Shown here: one piece after another, positions 32,404 through 34,526 of the stretch | How the letters are laid out: each line of letters begins with the position of its first letter | How positions within the stretch are numbered: the stretch's first letter is position 1 | The notes under the pieces: model-generated | Told to the model about the DNA's origin: nothing | Seen by the model: the letters and a program-made list of their open reading frames with translations, nothing else | Database searches by the model: none | Made by a program: the position numbers and the translations under genes | Origin: Zygnema circumcarinatum | Lineage: Eukaryota > Streptophyta > Zygnematophyceae > Zygnematales > Zygnemataceae | Direction of reading: 5' to 3' | Length of the DNA stretch: 34,526 bases | Assembly: GCA_037447605.1 (NCBI GenBank) | Contig: CM074805.1 | Span: 402,999-437,524 of the forward strand

Positions 32404-33053
32404 GGAGGGGAAATAAAAACCGAACCAATGAACTCCTAAACTTAGATCACATGCAGAAGGCCTCGGCTACATACCGAAAGAAACAAAAGTATTTTCTCAT
32501 TAGGGTTTCAACTGAACCTCCTCTCGAACCCTGTATTTGTCCCATGTGGATTTCGAGAGGGCCTCAGACAAGCAAAAGGGTCGCGAGTAGCAGTGTAGTA
32601 AAGCAAAGAGTTACGGTAAGGGACAAGGGCCTTCTATTACACCATGGATAGCTTTGCAAGAGCTCGGAATGTTGCTTACGCGTTTGGACACGGCAACGAG
32701 ACAAAGATTATTTGTGATTTTCCTCGCTCTCTCATCCTAGAGTGGGGGTGAGGGAGAAGAAAGTTAGTTTCTGATAGGGGGGAATGTAAAGGTACCAGGA
32801 AAGGCGGGCCTAAGCAAAAAAAGGGATCGGTTTGAGGAAATTTATGGAATCACAAAAAGAGACTACGACAAATCGGGGGAGGAAAGTAGAAATAGTGAGA
32901 GGGATGAAGAGGCAGAGGAAGGGGGATAAAGATAATGGACAAGGAATATTTAATACATCCTATGGTGGCAAGAGGAGCTAGGGAAAAAGTAAAAGGCACG
33001 AAGGCAATGGGAGGGAAACGTGCGAGGGAGGGAGACGAGAAGACGACATCGCC
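32404..33053 (+). repeat. Left arm of a long imperfect inverted repeat
   Basis: About 650 bp that aligns over its whole length with the reverse complement of 33756-34417. The outer ends pair ggaggggaaataaaa (32404) with ttttatttcccctcc (to 34417). The best conserved stretch begins with atgcagaaggcctcggctac at 32451, indel-free for about 180 bp. Differences are mostly transitions. Confidence 0.88.
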
Positions 33054-33403
33054 TTTTTGGAGAGCGGACAAAGGTGAGGGGAGATCTCTCTTTTTTTATG
33101 GTCCCAAAGTTTGTGTGCATTTAAGTTAGATTAGGGTTTGGGGTTGTCTCCCTCCCTCTTTCTTCCTTCAGGTCGCTCTCTCTTTCTCTCCATTTCACTC
33201 CTCTCTTCCCTAACTTTTGTATCCTACATTTGTTTGATTAAACAGACTTGTTCAACTTTTCAGTTGAGAGTAAAACACAGAGAGAGCGAGTGAGAGGAGA
33301 GAGAAAGGAAGGGATATGGTAACATAGTCGGGCAGAAAGGGAGAGAGTGTAAGAGAAATAGCTGATTCCGAACTTGCATGAGAGGGCGGGCCGTGGGTGG
33401 CAG

Positions 33404-33490
33404 GTGGCGCACCGCGACTACCCGCACGCCCGCCATGATTGGTTAACGTTTCGCTACATGGCCTCAAAGCACTATCAGCACTGCATAGAG
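33404..33490 (+). CDS. Exon-like segment in the inverted-repeat loop (first of two)
   Basis: Acceptor gggtggcag, then 29 codons in phase 0 reading VAHRDYPHARHDWLTFRYMASK and ending HCIE at a gtgg donor. The following intron would be 168 bp. The family is not recognised. With the next segment it forms a Cys/Tyr/Trp-rich peptide. Could be a captured gene fragment or part of a longer gene whose other exons I cannot see. Confidence 0.4.
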
Positions 33491-33658
33491 GTGGAAACAT
33501 TCTCAAATCGGAAAATTTTGAATTTATTTGTTTGCTGTATTTTGTTTTGTGTTTTCTTCTGTCCTTGTTGTTTATCTTGTCCTGTTTAATTTCTCTGTTG
33601 ATTATTTTTTTTTTTGTTTTTTTAAATATCCATTTTCCTATTTGGTTGTCCCGTGCAG

Positions 33659-33746
33659 TGTTCTAACTACGTATACGACTGTCGGGTGCCCTGTTCTGAG
33701 TGGGCAGAGCGTTGCTATACGACCAATAAGGAGCGCCACTGGAAGG
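33659..33746 (+). CDS. Exon-like segment in the inverted-repeat loop (second of two)
   Basis: A strong acceptor (pyrimidine-rich, ttgtcccgtgcag), then CSNYVYDCRVPCSEWAERC and YTTNKERHWK, ending in phase 1 at gttagg. It joins the preceding segment in phase 0. Combined cysteine spacing is C-x2-C-x6-C-x3-C-x6-C, which I cannot assign. The right repeat arm begins ten bases after this exon. Confidence 0.4.
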
Positions 33747-33755
33747 GTTAGGGTT

Positions 33756-34417
33756 AGGCGATGTCGTCTTTCTCTTCTCTCTCCCTCGCGCGTTTCCCTC
33801 TTACTGTCTTTGTGCCTTCCACTTTTTCCGTAGCTCCTTTCGCCACCATAAGATGTCGACTGAGCGTTAAATATTCCTTGTCATTACTTCATCCCCCTCC
33901 CTCTGTTTCTCTGTCCCTCCCACTCTCTTTTTTTCCATTTCCTCTTTCAATTTGTCACTGTTGTTGTAGCAGACTTTCTTTTTGATTCCATAAATCACCT
34001 TAAACGAATCCCTTTTTTGGTTTAAGCCCACCTTTCCTAGTACCTTCACCTTCCCCTTTATCTAAAACCTGACTTTCCTCTCATTTACTTTCACTCTCAC
34101 TCTAGGGATGGGAGAGCAAGAAGAGTCACAAACAATCTTTGTCTCCATATTGTATCCAAATGCATAACCAACATTTTGAGCTTTGTTGGAGGCCCTTGCC
34201 CCCTGCCCTAACTCTTTGTTTTGCTACACTACTATTCGCGACCCCTTTGCCTGTCCGAGGCCCTCTCAAAACCCACATAGGACAAATACGGGGTTTGGGA
34301 AGAGGTTCAATTGAAACCCTAATAAAAAAATACTTACGTTTCTTTTGGTATGTAGCCGAGGCTTTCTGCATCTGATGTAGGTTTAAGAGTTTATTTGTTC
34401 GGTTTTATTTCCCCTCC
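33756..34417 (-). repeat. Right arm of the long imperfect inverted repeat
   Basis: The reverse-complement partner of 32404-33053. The inner ends share aggcgatgtcgtct (33756 side) opposite agacgacatcgcct (33041 side). The whole structure spans 2,014 bp with a 702-bp loop. No clear target-site duplication is seen at the outer ends. Confidence 0.88.
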
Positions 34418-34493
34418 TTTTTTTCTTTTTGGGCAATGGGTTTTGAGGCTAGTCGAGCTAGTGCTTGTAAGTGCTCTAAGTCTTCAACTATTT

Positions 34494-34526
<33 letters not shown>
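34494..34526. repeat. Poly(T) run at the window edge
   Basis: An uninterrupted run of T to the last base. It may be a poly(A) tail of a minus-strand retroposed sequence, a simple repeat, or an assembly edge. Confidence 0.8.

Overview
The window is nuclear DNA of a green-lineage eukaryote, most likely a streptophyte (charophyte-grade) alga. The evidence is intron-rich genes with canonical GT/AG splice sites, a plant-type plastid omega-3 desaturase with the land-plant-like eight-exon layout, a plant-type UBX protein (PUX1) and a CDPK-like kinase. Noncoding DNA is full of GA/CT and GGGA microsatellites and degenerate TTTAGGG-like tracts. The species cannot be named from sequence alone.

Layout. 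72-282 (-): first exon of an unrecognised gene that leaves the window. 1502-4805 (-): PUX1-like UBX protein; the exon nearest the start codon is not resolved, and tandem repeats fill two introns. 6576-9101 (-): CDPK-type kinase without visible EF-hands. 9102-11954: intergenic, with a TATA-type promoter, a hairpin and a 484-bp TA-flanked MITE-like element. 11955-15884 (+): ESD4/ULP1-like SUMO protease, nine exons, with a TTAGGG-type telomeric tract in intron 2. 17785-18504 (-): single-exon secreted protein with 20 cysteines in two tandem copies. 20170-24079 (+): ALG8 glucosyltransferase of ER N-glycosylation, eight exons. 25527-29009 (+): plastid omega-3 fatty acid desaturase, eight exons. 29010-34526: no recognised complete gene, but a long imperfect inverted repeat (arms 32404-33053 and 33756-34417) whose loop holds two phase-compatible exon-like segments. 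The genes are ordinary nuclear neighbours with no common pathway.

The most interesting signal is regulatory. An exact composite site, CCAAT-N9-CCACG (the ER-stress element architecture, NF-Y plus bZIP), occurs six times, far above the chance expectation of well under one. Four are in upstream regions of three annotated genes (two of these in the desaturase promoter), one is 54 bp upstream of an orphan TATA box, and one is inside an ALG8 coding exon. The sites share a longer consensus, ACGTGGCR-N8-ATTGG. GTAC clusters and twin 14-bp palindromes add to the regulatory picture. Gene models were built by hand from splice consensus, phase continuity and remembered family sequences; no database search was run.
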